A DNA stretch of 64,000 nt from Typhlomys cinereus (taxonomy: Eukaryota; Chordata; Mammalia; Rodentia; Platacanthomyidae). The stretch spans positions 1,567,001-1,631,000 of the forward strand of contig JALPQD010000388.1 of assembly GCA_023101885.1 (NCBI GenBank), written 5' to 3'. Shown here piece after piece: positions 21,818 to 33,300 of the stretch. The notes below the pieces were generated by a model. That model had not been told where the DNA came from and did no database searches. It saw nothing but the letters and a program-made list of their open reading frames with translations. Position 1 is the stretch's first letter. The number at the start of each line of letters is the position of its first letter. Both the position numbers and the translations under genes were made by a program.

Positions 21818-22165
21818 TTACAGTCTGGTTTCAACTCATAGTCCAACTTGAGTTCACATGAACACTAGGATCCCAGAGAACTGACCACACCATATACACA
21901 TTGCAGAGAGAGAGGCAAACCTTACTTGGCAGACAACAATACTGCCAAAGTTTGCCAACACATACCAAACTACTGAACCAGATACCTCCATCTGACCATC
22001 TGTCTTGGGAATTGTGCCTCCCAACATGGCTGGATCTTCCCACATCAATTAGATATTCTCCCGCAGGCTTACTTAAGTATTATCTTAACCACTGGTGCTT
22101 CACAGATGGGCCCAAAATCCAGCCTTTAGTCGTCAAGTTGACACCTGTAGATCTAACTAGAATGG
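21818..22165 (-). mobile_element. Antisense LTR of the ERVL-like family, diverged
   Basis: Minus strand reads 'ctagttagatctacaggtgtc', 'aacttgacgac', 'ctaattgatgtgggaag', 'ctgccaagtaaggtttgcc', colinear with 6308-6750 and 56030-56440. Solo, with no internal sequence next to it. Confidence 0.65.
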
Positions 22166-23104
22166 AGAACAAATTTAAAATTTTGTCACTATCATTAGCA
22201 TAGCTTGATGACAGGAGACACTTTCAGTTGTCAACACTAGAAGGAGAGGGTCTCTGATGTGTTGATAGTTAGTGAGTCAGAGATGGGGATACGACTAAAC
22301 GTCCTACAATGCACAGAGTAACCCTACACAACCCGTAACTCTCCTCCAAAATGTTAATAGTTTTGAAAGACTAATGTGTACTCTGTTTTTCAGAGAGAAA
22401 TTTGATTGATTTTGTATAATTATCCAATGGTCAGTGGCAACCATTTCCATGATTGAGGAGGTTCATGAAACTCAATACTACCATTTCTTGACTGAAATGA
22501 AGGGCAACTGCAGAGTAATGAGACTGATTATATTGCATGCCATTTTCTAACAAAGAATACTATAAAGGATTTTAAGCAATATTGGCATTCATTTATTAGT
22601 TCTTCCATTTACTAAATATTTATTAAGTGTTTAATATTCAGCAGGAACCAATTAGCAGAGCAAATGTTTTAGTTCAGCAGTTCTTGATCTAGGGTAACGA
22701 GCTATGGCCCTGTTGCACATGATTGCATTTCTCTAAAGATGGTTTCCTCTGAGGACAACATGAATTACCATATGTAAGAGTATTTGGAACAATGTCTAGC
22801 AGCACATTGTAAGTGGAAGACATTTGCTATTATTTTTAAAATTAAAATATGATTCTGTATGTTTTAACAACATATTCCCTGGGAAAAGGAATACTGATTA
22901 GAGTCATACATTCTGACATCCTTGCTAATATATATGCAAAGAAATTGCTCTTTTCATGTTTGGATATGATTGACAGTATTACCCCTAATAAAAAGGTGAT
23001 TACCTCCTCATTGGAGATAATTAGTTCAAGAAAAACAATCAAGCATTATTATGTAGATGTTTATCTTTCATGTATGATTCATTTGGATATATATGTTTGC
23101 ATGT
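22166..23104. other. Unique DNA with a possible L2 fragment
   Basis: At 22585-22660 'attcatttattag...tactaaatatttattaag' resembles the antisense 3' end of LINE2. Nothing else recognised. Confidence 0.4.
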
Positions 23105-23415
23105 TTATGTGTGTGTATATAGTTAGATCATGCCTGTATATGTTTGGAAGTCAGAGGAAACCTTTGGGTTTTGGTCCTCACCTTTCTCTTTGTTTAAGGC
23201 AGAGTTTCTTACACTTTTTGCCACTGTATACATCAGGCAGACTGGTATGTGAGCTCCCAGGGTTTCTGTCTCTACCTTCCATCTTGCCATAGAAGAATTG
23301 GAATTACAGATACATGCCATTATACCAATTTTTTAAAGGTTCCAGGTATGCAAATGTGTTTTCACATGTGTAAGGCAAGTGCTTTTACCCTGTAAAATAT
23401 CTCCACAGTCAACAT
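23105..23415 (-). mobile_element. ID/B1-type chimeric SINE (B4-like), antisense
   Basis: 'ggaagtcagaggaaacctttggg', 'tctttgtttaaggcagagtttct', 'ctcccagggtttctgtctc', 'ggcaagtgcttttaccctgtaaa' follow the antisense order of rodent B4-like SINEs: CA-tail side, B1-like middle, tRNA/ID head at the right. Confidence 0.65.
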
Positions 23416-26371
23416 TATGAAAGTTAAGCTTGTGAACAGAAAAACAATACCACCAACTCTCTCTATCCTCAACTGATTTCCTACCCTAAACTGATTTCAT
23501 TTACCTTGAAAAGATAAAGAATAAGATTCTCAGTTTACAATATGGGCAGAATCAATAAATTATTGATGGATTTGAAAGAAGGAGCATCTTCAAAGGGTGA
23601 GAGAGAATTTCGAGAAGGGTAGTAAGAGGGGAAGTACATAGTGAAAAAAAGGCATCTTCACCCTTCTCATCCATGAATGTCTCAACAAAATATAAGAACA
23701 TTAAATGGGTTATTTACCAAAATGGCACCAAGATACCACGTGGCAAAAAAAGTGAGAGAGGAGTTTTGAGAATGAGTGTCTCAGTCTAACTACAGATAGG
23801 AAAGGACTTACCTTGAATTTAAGAGATGCTCACGATAGTCTTCTCATGGGGCTTACTACAAAACTCCCACTGCTTTTCTGGTCTCTGAGGATCTTGTTGA
23901 CACTTCTGACTCTGGCCATAAAATGAGTAGTCACAAATACTTGCTGGAATATCCTTTCAACATTACACAAAAGAAGAGCTGGAAAAGATGTTTGAAAAAT
24001 CAAATCTAGGCATGACAAATGTTACTTACTGTAGGGAACTAAGGGAATTCATTACTTAGGAGAACTTTGTTCTAGATCCTTAGGGATAGTTAAGTAAGAC
24101 CATTAGTAACATCAAAACTCCACTATCTCCTAGCTCTGAAACTTAGATGAAACCATTTTGGCCCCATCAGATTCAACTGGACTCCACTTTACAAATGAAG
24201 GAATTTATTTGTTCAGCCTTCCCCCAAGAGGCTGTTAAACAGGCCTCCGATGAATTAGTGTGTGATAGTATCTTCTAAACTGCAAAGTCAGAAGCTACTT
24301 CAGATGTCTGAAGGAATTCAATTCATATTTAACTGGTTATCTTAGCAGGAAACCTCTTTAAATTAAGTCAGATCACAATGTAGGTTAAGAAATGTCTAAA
24401 GTCATCTGATGGAAACTGTTTCCACCTTCCCTACATGTGAGAGAATATCACTAAAGTCAAGTTGGACCATATATTCAAGTTCTATACACTTTGCTCCAGT
24501 TTCCTGGACTTGAAAGATGGGTTGAACAAAACCTAAACAATATGGTCTGCAGAATTTCAGTACTGCAGAATATTTATGAGGAGTTGCTTAGGTAAGTACT
24601 ATTATACCACTAATATACATGCCAATGACCACCTGTGTTCTAGTAATATGAAGTTCAGAATCTCTGGGGTGATTAAAGTTTCTTAAACCTACTTCTTTCT
24701 CATACCCATCTTCACTCATATGGTGGCCCAAGATATATTTAAAACATCTCAGTCACTGCATTGGTAAAAGAGTCTTGCAGTAAATCTTCATGAAAAGCAA
24801 ATAAAATTTTGGGGTGGTCCTAGTTTTATCATCTCCTGGCTATGTGAAAACAGGGATGAAAATCTATTTCCGCACGACTATTTATCCATCAGGGACTAGG
24901 TCATCATAAAATTCCAAGGCTGGCAGGATTTTTATCTAAATAAAATTTATGCTTTGAGGCTTCTAGGAATTCAAATAGTGATTATTTCTAGTGTGGTATA
25001 AACCAGTTCTGGCATGTTTGGGCCCTGGCAGGAACTGTTTGAAGGGAGAGATCGAGTTAGGAAGGTTCCAGCAGCTCGGCAAACTAATTGATTTATAAGA
25101 GCTTTAGCATGGGTTCAAGAAGCAATGGAAACAGTAAGGTTTCAAAGGTAAAACAAGTCTTTCCTCCCTCGTTTTTCAGCGGCAGAGCTCTCTCTGTTCA
25201 TTGGCTGCTTAGAGGTAAGTGGCACCAACAAAGTTATACTTTCCACCCAAGGAGAGTCAATTGCCAGAAGCAAAATGAGTAAAGAACAAAACATGCTCCA
25301 ACTTCTATCAACTGATTAATATTTCACATCTTAGCATCTCAAAGACAACAGTTATAACCCAAAGAGTGTGGCAGCTTCTCAGTAGTAACAAATTTCATGC
25401 CTTAGTCTTTAGCCTCAAATGTCTGTGCATCTGAATGGAATCTGTATTTGATAGGAAGAAAAAAAGGCAAGATCAACATTTCACAATGAAAGGGCAAAGA
25501 ACTCAATAAGCCCCACCCACACTTCCCTGAGGGACTGATGAGGGTTTATTCTGATGGGAGCAGGAGAGAAGATGGCAAGTGCGACCTAGGTACATGCCAT
25601 TAAAGGCAATCCAGATGGAATTCAGTGAGCCACTCATGCAAAATAGACAAGAAAATAGGAGAGTGACTGTCAGGGAAGAAGGATTGTAATAGGAAGAGGA
25701 GGGGGGCTGGGGTGGGTATTAAAGTGTGAATAGATCATAAATTCACTATAAAATCATGTATAAAACATTGAAAGAATAAAAAATAAATCTTAAAAATGTC
25801 AAAACATCTGACCTGAAAGAGGCATAAGATACTATGTCAAACCAGAATCCAAAGCTATCAAAGTGGTAAAGAGAAACGATAGTCATTTTGAAGTGTGGTG
25901 ATAAGGACAAATATTTCATTCCCAATGATGAGAGCCCCTGGAATTATATGGAGACTTTGATATCCCATTCCAGGGTGTTTTTACTGAATCAATGTGTGTA
26001 TCACTTTCCATTCCTGGCACCATTCTAGATGCTGGGCTGCACTGGAGGTAAATGCAGTAAACAAGAGAAATCCTTTCGGGAAGCCTTAACTCCAGACGAA
26101 AGTGGTTGCGCGGGTGAAAGTGAATATTGGGAAAAATGCACAGTAAAACATCATGATGACAAGACCAGGGATAACACTGAACAGGTCCTATCCCCACCTT
26201 GTGGAATAGCGCAAATGCAATCACTGTTTTGTGCAAGGTTCACAAAATGTCCTGATTAATGTCAAGCCATATGCCCAGGAATCACCAACCCAGTGACTGG
26301 TTCCTAGTACAACTCTCTGCTCTCTTTTCTTTGCTTCTTTTTAAGAGCATTTTAATTTTTTAATTAATTAA
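23416..26371. other. Mostly unique DNA; possible L2 and old MIR traces
   Basis: 'cctggcaccattctagatgctggg' at about 26014 resembles antisense LINE2. The block 24990-25230 is repeat-free and motif-rich and could be conserved noncoding DNA. No coding gene recognised; frames at 25088-25282 and 26029-26259 have no domain. Confidence 0.4.
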
Positions 26372-26372
26372 T

Positions 26373-26645
26373 TGTGTGTGTGTGTGCGTGTGTGTGTGTG
26401 TGTGTACACGTGTCTGTATCAGAGGGCACTGTATATCCTGTGGAGAACCAAGGGTGACTTGGGGAATCCTCCTGGATTGCTTCTACCTCCTTTTTCCTTC
26501 CCTCTGGGATTTCCCAAATCTACTCACCAAGGCAGAAAGTGCAGGCCTTTACTATTTCTGCCTGACATTTGGTATCTGGGATCTGAGCTCAGGGCCCTCT
26601 GCTTGCAAGGCAGAATCTTAACCCCTAGCCATCTCTCCAGCCCAG
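26373..26645 (-). mobile_element. B2-superfamily SINE, antisense
   Basis: TG array (26373-26404), then 'gggcactgtatatcctgtgg', 'gggtgacttggggaatcctcc', 'ttgcttctacctcct', ending 'cccctagccatctctccagccc'. Imperfect target duplication: 'gagcattttaatttt' before and 'gagctttttattttt' after. Confidence 0.9.
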
Positions 26646-27005
26646 GAGCTTTTTATTTTTGACACATGCATATAGGTAAGACTTTGTATACATGGAAAAT
26701 CCACATGCCTATGGTGTCAGATGGCCATCATCGAAGAATCATGGTAGTATTTGTAAAAGAGAGAAGACTACAGATTAGCAGAGGCAAGTAGGAAATCTGG
26801 CTTCTCCACTTAAGTTCAGGTAACTGTGTACCTCTCTAAGATACAGACTCCCTGTGTTAATACACATAATCACATTCTATAGAGCATTGGTTATTGAAGT
26901 GTTTGGAAAAAATCTCATTTTTGTCTTTTAATACTGGCTAACAAAGGGCAAGAAAATAAGCAAAATCCCGTATGTGCTGAGTGTATAATCTGCAAAGTAT
27001 CTTTT
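26646..27005. other. Unique DNA, possible MIR trace
   Basis: 'ttctccacttaagttcaggtaactgtgtacctctct' region at 26803-26840 faintly resembles the MIR core in sense orientation. Otherwise nothing recognised. Confidence 0.35.
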
Positions 27006-27021
27006 GTTTTACCCAGTTTTT
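27006..27021 (+). repeat. Target-site duplication of twin-primed L1, left
   Basis: gttttacccagttttt, exact copy at 29555-29570. Confidence 0.92.
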
Positions 27022-28434
27022 TTAATTTTTTAACATTTTTTATTATTATTTCCGCTCATACAAACTTAATAGATAAACCAGTTCCCTCCCCCTCCTCCTC
27101 CCCACGAACCCCCTGCTCCCCCTCCCATCCGCCCCATCTCCCAGTGCCTCCCCCCCAATTTCCAGAGAGTCCTTTATTCTGTATGCCTAACTCTCCTCTT
27201 GGTCCTCCTCTCTGATGACGTACAAGGACCCAGTGGCATTTCCCTGAACCCTTTCTCGTGTTTCCCGTAAGCATAGAAACACTACTGTGGCTGTCAATCC
27301 CTTGCCTCCAAGGATCTTGGTGCCTTTAGCCGATGTTAGACTTTGTGAGGTCAATAGTGTGTTGGACATTGCGCAGGGCATGCAAAGTCCTATTATGATT
27401 GCTTCAGACCTAACTAGTGTGGAGAATCTTCAAATCATTGCTCCTCCCATTCTTTTGCTCTTACAATCTTACCGCCCCCTCTTCCGCAAATGTCCCTGAG
27501 CTTCAGGATGGGGAGAGATTAGGCTGGCTTAGTTCTATGTGGTTGATATAGAGTCTCTGAAATTCTGGATTGCGGTTTGTTGATTTTCTTTTGCAGTTTT
27601 ATTGCTCCTGCAATGCCCTTCACTCCATCCTGATGGGCACTGTATGTCACCCCCTGGTCAGAGACAAAAAACTGTTAAACTGGAGTCTTGTTATAATAGA
27701 ACATTCAAGGGTAGATGTAAGAAAAGCAGGAAACCTCAGTGAGAGAGGAGTCAGTCAGCCATTTGCAAAATGATCACCTTTCACCTGCCAGACTATATGC
27801 CCTCCCCTTCTGGTGAGATCATACCCCCTCAGTTGTACATGATCAGGAATGAACGTCTGTGAACTTAACCAGGTGTCACATTACTTATTTGCAGTCCTTG
27901 GAGGCCGATTTTCTCTGCTGTAACATGGTCCCCTCTCTCCTTGTGTCTGGTGTGGCCCTCCAAACCCATCCCTCCTGTTCACAATCCTTGCAATTACTGT
28001 ATTACATAGGTTTACCCTTGAGTGTCTCAATGTGGGCTGGGTGAGTTTGGTACTAGGAGGCACCTATTAGGGAGTACATATGGCGCTTAACTTTCTGGGT
28101 TTGGGATACTTCACTTAATATAATTGTTTCTAATGACATCCATTTCCCAGCAAATTCCAGTAATTCATCATTTTTGATGGCTGAGTAGTACTCCATTGTA
28201 TAGATGTACAACAGTTTCCTTATCCAACTGTTGGGCATTTAGGTTGATTCCATGACTTTGCTATTGTAAACAGTGCTGCTATGAACATGGTCGTGCTTGT
28301 GCTATCGAGTCGAACCTCTGCTGCATGGGGGGTTATTCCCAAAAGTGGAATCGCAGGGTCATATGGCATTTCAATCTTTAATTTCTTTAAGAATCTCCAG
28401 ATGGCTTGCCAGAATGGCTGTATGAGCCTGCATA
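27022..28434 (-). mobile_element. Twin-primed L1, 3' part (antisense)
   Basis: Left end is the T-rich tail and pyrimidine tract, then the same long 3' UTR as at 10070-11129. From about 28053 the minus strand encodes the last part of ORF2 ('[19 protein letters not shown]', '[19 protein letters not shown]', '[16 protein letters not shown]'). A 7-base deletion near 28227 relative to the copy at 11290 shifts the frame. The piece starts at the codon run for CRLIQ, exactly where the inverted partner stops. Confidence 0.95.
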
Positions 28435-29554
28435 TAAACCTAACCAAGGAGGTAAAAGACCTTTACAATGAAAACTTTAAAACCCTAAAGAAAGAAATTG
28501 CAGAAGACATCAGAAGTTGGAAAGACCTCCCATGTTCTTGGATTGGCAGAATCAACATTGTAAAAATGACCATCCTACCAAAGGCAATATACAAATTCAA
28601 TGCTATACCAATTAAAATCCCAAAGCAATTCTTTAAAGAAGTTGACCAAATAATCTCAAAATTCATATGGAGGCACAAAAGACCCAGGATAGCAAAGACA
28701 ATCCTGAGTAACAAAAACACTGCTGGAGGTATTACCATACCAAACCTTAGTTTATATTACAAATCCATAGTTATAAAGACAGCCTGGTACTGGCTCCAAA
28801 ATAGACACACAGATCAATGGATAAGGGTTGAAGACCCAAATATAAGCCCACAAAAATACAGTCATTTGATCTTTGACAAAGGGGCCCAAAGAATCCAATG
28901 GAAAAAGAACAGTATCTTCAACAAATGGTGCTGGCAAAACTGGATCTCCACATGCAGAAGATTAAAGCTGGACCCGTACTTGTCACCATGTACAAGACTT
29001 AATTCCAAATGGATCAAGGACCTTGATATAAGGCCAGAGACTATAAAAATCATAGTTGAACGGATAGGGAACTCCCTTGAGCTGATTGGGCTAGGCCAAC
29101 ATTTCCTAAACGGACATCCAATGGCACAGTCACTGCTACCAACTCTCAACAGTTGGGATCTTTTGAAATTAAAGAGCTTCTGTTCAGATAAAGAGATTGT
29201 AACAGGAGCTCAAAGGCAACCCACAGAATGGGAGAAAATCTTCACTAACCACATATCTGATAGAACTCTGCTGTCCAGAGTGCACAAAGAACTTAGAAAA
29301 TTAAACACCAAGGAAACCAATGGCCCAATTAAAAAATGGGCCCTGGAACTTAAAAGAGATTTTACCAGAGATGAAATTAAAATGTCTAACAAATATCTTA
29401 AAAAATGCTCCACTTCCTTAACCATCAGGGAAATGCAAATCAAAACCTCCCTGAGATATCATCTTACCCCGGTCAGGATGGCAAAAATCCACAACACAAA
29501 CAACAACAAGTGCTGGAGAGGATGTGGAGAGAGGGGAACTCTGCTACATTGCTG
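28435..29554 (+). mobile_element. Twin-primed L1, inverted 5' part (ORF2, sense)
   Basis: About 372 ORF2 codons in sense, no stops: starts 'NLTKEVKDLYNENFKTLKK', passes 'PKAIYKFNAIPIKIPKQFF', 'AWYWLQNRHTDQW', '[19 protein letters not shown]', and stops at '[16 protein letters not shown]'. This is the region after the reverse-transcriptase core. The next ORF2 residues (about one or two missing) start the antisense partner. The apparent 432-residue frame from 28281 is an artefact, because its first about 50 residues come from antisense 3' L1 and its last six from the target duplication. No catalytic endonuclease or polymerase motif is retained. Confidence 0.95.
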
Positions 29555-29570
29555 GTTTTACCCAGTTTTT
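29555..29570 (+). repeat. Target-site duplication of twin-primed L1, right
   Basis: gttttacccagttttt, exact partner of 27006-27021. Confidence 0.92.
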
Positions 29571-29941
29571 AAGAAGTAATGGGACTTTCCATATGTGAGC
29601 AATGTTCAGAATTTCAATATCAGTTCTAAGGTTGTTGGAATGCTAGTTGATGACTCGGTGTGTGTACAAAATAAAATTCAAATTTGCCTATATTGCAATC
29701 TAAGAGTCAAATACTAAGAAAAATATTTGTATCTTTAAGAACTTGAAATTGTAACCGCCACCTGAAGTTACAAGTGAGAAAAAAAGAAAACACTGAAGTT
29801 TAACAGTCAAAGTAATTATATCAGAGGTAAAAGAAATTGAATTTGTGGGATTTTTATAGAACACCTTCAAATTAGATTAAAGGTCAGGCTGGAGATTTAT
29901 AAAGCGTGAGCATAATTTGATTATGAATCCAATAAAGCAGA

Positions 29942-29957
29942 CAGCGCCCTCTAAGGG
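29942..29957 (-). promoter_or_regulatory. CTCF-like binding site
   Basis: Minus strand reads ccttagagggcgctg, matching the conserved YAGRKGGCRS core of the CTCF motif at every core position, with mismatches in the flanking CCAS part. It lies at the edge of the low-repeat block. Confidence 0.45.
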
Positions 29958-30239
29958 CACATGAAGTAATGAATCTGGTTGGGGGGAGGGGGAGAAAGTC
30001 CCTGAGATTCAACTCTAAATGATTTTTTTTGAATTTTCATGTACAACACAGTTAGCTGAGATTATGACTACAGTTTATGCAAGATTTAATGTCCCTCATC
30101 AGGAACCAGTAATTTCTTCTCATATCCTTATTTTGCATCTTTTATTTTAATGAAACTAATAGGCTCAGTTTAGAAGTTAAGATTAAGGGTGTTTTTTTTT
30201 CCAGTTTTATTGCAGTATAATTAGCAATACAAAGTTGTT

Positions 30240-30316
30240 TTGATCCTTGCATAATGATAACACACTTATCGTAAGTCCTGGCACATAATAAGCACTCACT
30301 AAATGTTAGATAATTT
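30240..30316 (+). mobile_element. Ancient L2/MIR 3' end fragment
   Basis: 'cctggcacataataagcac' then 'tcactaaatgtt' is the shared 3' end of mammalian L2 and MIR in sense orientation. Too short to tell which. Confidence 0.6.
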
Positions 30317-33300
30317 TAATAAATCTTGCAAAGTTTTGTTCATAAAAAGGAAAACTGAAGCCAAAATAAAAGTTGCCTGCGAACAGAAATTGATTTGCTA
30401 ATAGTTTTAGGCTTTATTGTCCAATGGCTGTGAAACATTAAGAAGTGCTTACAATGTATTTTCTTTATAAGCTTCTGATTGAAGAAATGACTCTCCCAAC
30501 TTCACGAATAAGTATTAAATAAACTTGTGAGAATTATTCATCTACAGAGAGGTTCCCTCATTGGTTTGCATGAGATTTCCATGTGCCTCGGTCACTCTGC
30601 ATCTCCAGCACACCACATTTTTCAGATTTTACCCAGTGCTCTTTCGCAGTTCCCACTTTCTAAATCCATGGCAGTATTTAGAAATTCTGATAGTGGGCTC
30701 CTCGATTGCTAGGATGCCTGTGAAAGAAATTATTTTAAAACACATCCTATAAAGAGATGGAGACAAACTTTGTGCGGGTCTATAACTTCCGGAGGATACG
30801 GCACCAGTCCTTGCCCATTGCTGGACTAAATGTATGCTTGCACAAATAGTGAGCGCTCTTTCCAGGGACTGAACAGGAGTGGTGAAGAATAATGTGGCAC
30901 TTAAAAGGCATTTTGGATGGCTTTATGGTGGCCTTTTATTGATTCACAGGATTGTGCATTGTCTTTCTCTCATTAAAGCACCCAGAATCTCGAGTGTTTT
31001 CTGGTATTTTACTACAATATACCTAACTCATGCATACAAATGTAGGTTTCTAGATACGACCTAGCAACTAAACTGTGAAGAAACTTGAATTCCACAAGGA
31101 TTTTTTTTCCCTGAACCCTACTGAGCAGAGACCTTGTGTGGGTTTCCTTGCTTGTATAATCATTAAGCCCAGAGAACATCTTCTATTAGAATTGTATTTA
31201 TTCTGATGACTGTGTGTATGGTTAAAAAGCAAGCTGAGATGTTGGCTGAATGTTTCTTTTGGCTGTTGTTTTTATTCTGCTTTTCCTTTTGGTCTATTGC
31301 ATCTTACGGTTTAATGCTGTGTTACACTGGCACATTAGAAATGTGATGCCTACAAAGGATATTATCGGATACAAAATTAACTTTGACTGAAAACTCCTGC
31401 AGACATGCACTACATTAAATACAGTCATTTGTTTCAACTTCCTTCCTCAGACCCAGAGAAAAACAGAAGATGTGTACAGGTTCATAACACATTGAGACTT
31501 TTTTGGTGTTGTGCTAACAGTACAGAGAGTGACCATTATGGGAACAAGAGTGGAAAGGAGGAGAGGTCTATTCTAAGCCACTTCCAAATACACAGAGTAA
31601 CAATCTGTTTTAACAGAATCTGAAGTCTCTTCCCAACTGTCTGAGTATGTAGGATTGTTCTAAAGAGTACATTTCTCAAAAACTACAAGTAGTCCAGATT
31701 GGATTTAGTGTCCTATGGTAGGTTTGGGGTAAATGTTTCTTTGCTTCTCTGTGTATGCATTTGAAGCCTTTGAAGGACTTCTTTTAAATCATGTATACCT
31801 TAAACTTTGAAGCTTTGATGCTAATTTACACTCTGAAGTAAGACACTAAGGGTTTGCATCATGATGGCAGCGGAGAATCAATACCCTATACAGATACTAT
31901 CAGTGCTATTAATAACTTCGAGCAATATATAAATCTAGTTAATGGGCTGTCGAATCCATATACCTTTCCCACATATTCTACTCCAAGATGAAGCTCTGAC
32001 AGCATATTTTCCTGTTAATAGCATGGATGTCAGCCATATAAAACCTTCCAATTCAGTAGAACTATCCAGTCCCAACACACAAAGCTTGGCCTCCACCATC
32101 TAAAATAATTTGGAGTAGTAGTCTTTTCCTTAAGAGTCCTAAACAAGCTTCTAAGTCCACAAGCTTCTTACAGCAAAAGCTCAGTGCTGCCATTCATCAT
32201 TGCCACTAGAGGACCAGAAACTCCATTTGTTTTCTCTACCGCTGACAAATGTAATTTATAGGCTTTAAAGACCTAATTATTTTCTGGGATGCAGAGTTAA
32301 ATTTGAACACTTCTCACTACAGGGACAAAAGAGGTAGTGGGTATGTGAAAAGTCTGGGGTTTCCCAACACTCCGCTTCAGATTCTTGGGTGAAAGGTTAT
32401 AACAAAAATGAAATGCCAAGAAACCATAGCTAGAAATAATGATTTTATGGAATTAGTGCCTTTAAAAAGCATTGAATTGCCTTTCATATTCAAGAATCCT
32501 TCCTGCCACTTCTACATACCCTGTCCTTATGCTCTTTGAGTCCTGTCTCTGCCCTTGGACATTTTTACCTTGCCAGCGTGGGACTATGGAAATTCCTGCA
32601 GGCTTGCTTTATTACCTCCTTCTTAGGGCATTCCTTAGGCAATGACTAATCAAAGTGGGATGATTCAAACCTACACTCCTTATCTAGGTCAACTCAACAT
32701 ACAAACTAATTTGCAAATCAGATCCTAGAGTTAATATACAGAACCCATTGGGTTGAGGCTAGATTTTATCTGAAGTTTTTCTTTATTGTTGGATTTTTTG
32801 GACCTTGCCTTGCCTTCCTTCCCCTACCCTTTCTTACTGATTTCTCTGGGGAACATGTCCCTAATGGAACATATGTATATCAGTTATAATCTTTGAATGT
32901 TTCTGGTGGCCATATCTCTTAAAACAACTACCAACTAGTTCCATGTGGAGGAAGGTACCAATTGGACACAAAGTAATATAGTAAAACAGCTGTCACTATC
33001 CAAAAAGATATCATATCGGGAAATAACAATAACTCAATGTGTACTTACCCAGTGAGGTGGATACAGAAAACTTCACGTGTAGGTGCTGAATCTCTCGGTC
33101 TCAGCAAATTCCAGCAAAGTGCTAGACACTGGACCCTGTGCTCAAAGAAACCTAAAGCATTCCATATTTCAGTTAAGCAGGTTGGAAGAGATGAATTGTC
33201 TTTCTTTTCAACCACCACTTGTGGAGAAAGACTATTCACTTCCTTACCTCCACTCAGCCAACTTTAATTTCTACATGTTCAGCATGCACCTTTTACATAT

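Noticed and set aside
22849..23292. 147-residue plus-strand frame
   Set aside because: Its second half is an antisense SINE; first half is AT-rich unique DNA.
28281..29579. 432-residue open frame, the longest in the window
   Set aside because: It is an artefact of the twin-primed L1: its start lies in antisense L1, its middle is genuine but partial ORF2, and its end is target duplication. Not a host gene.
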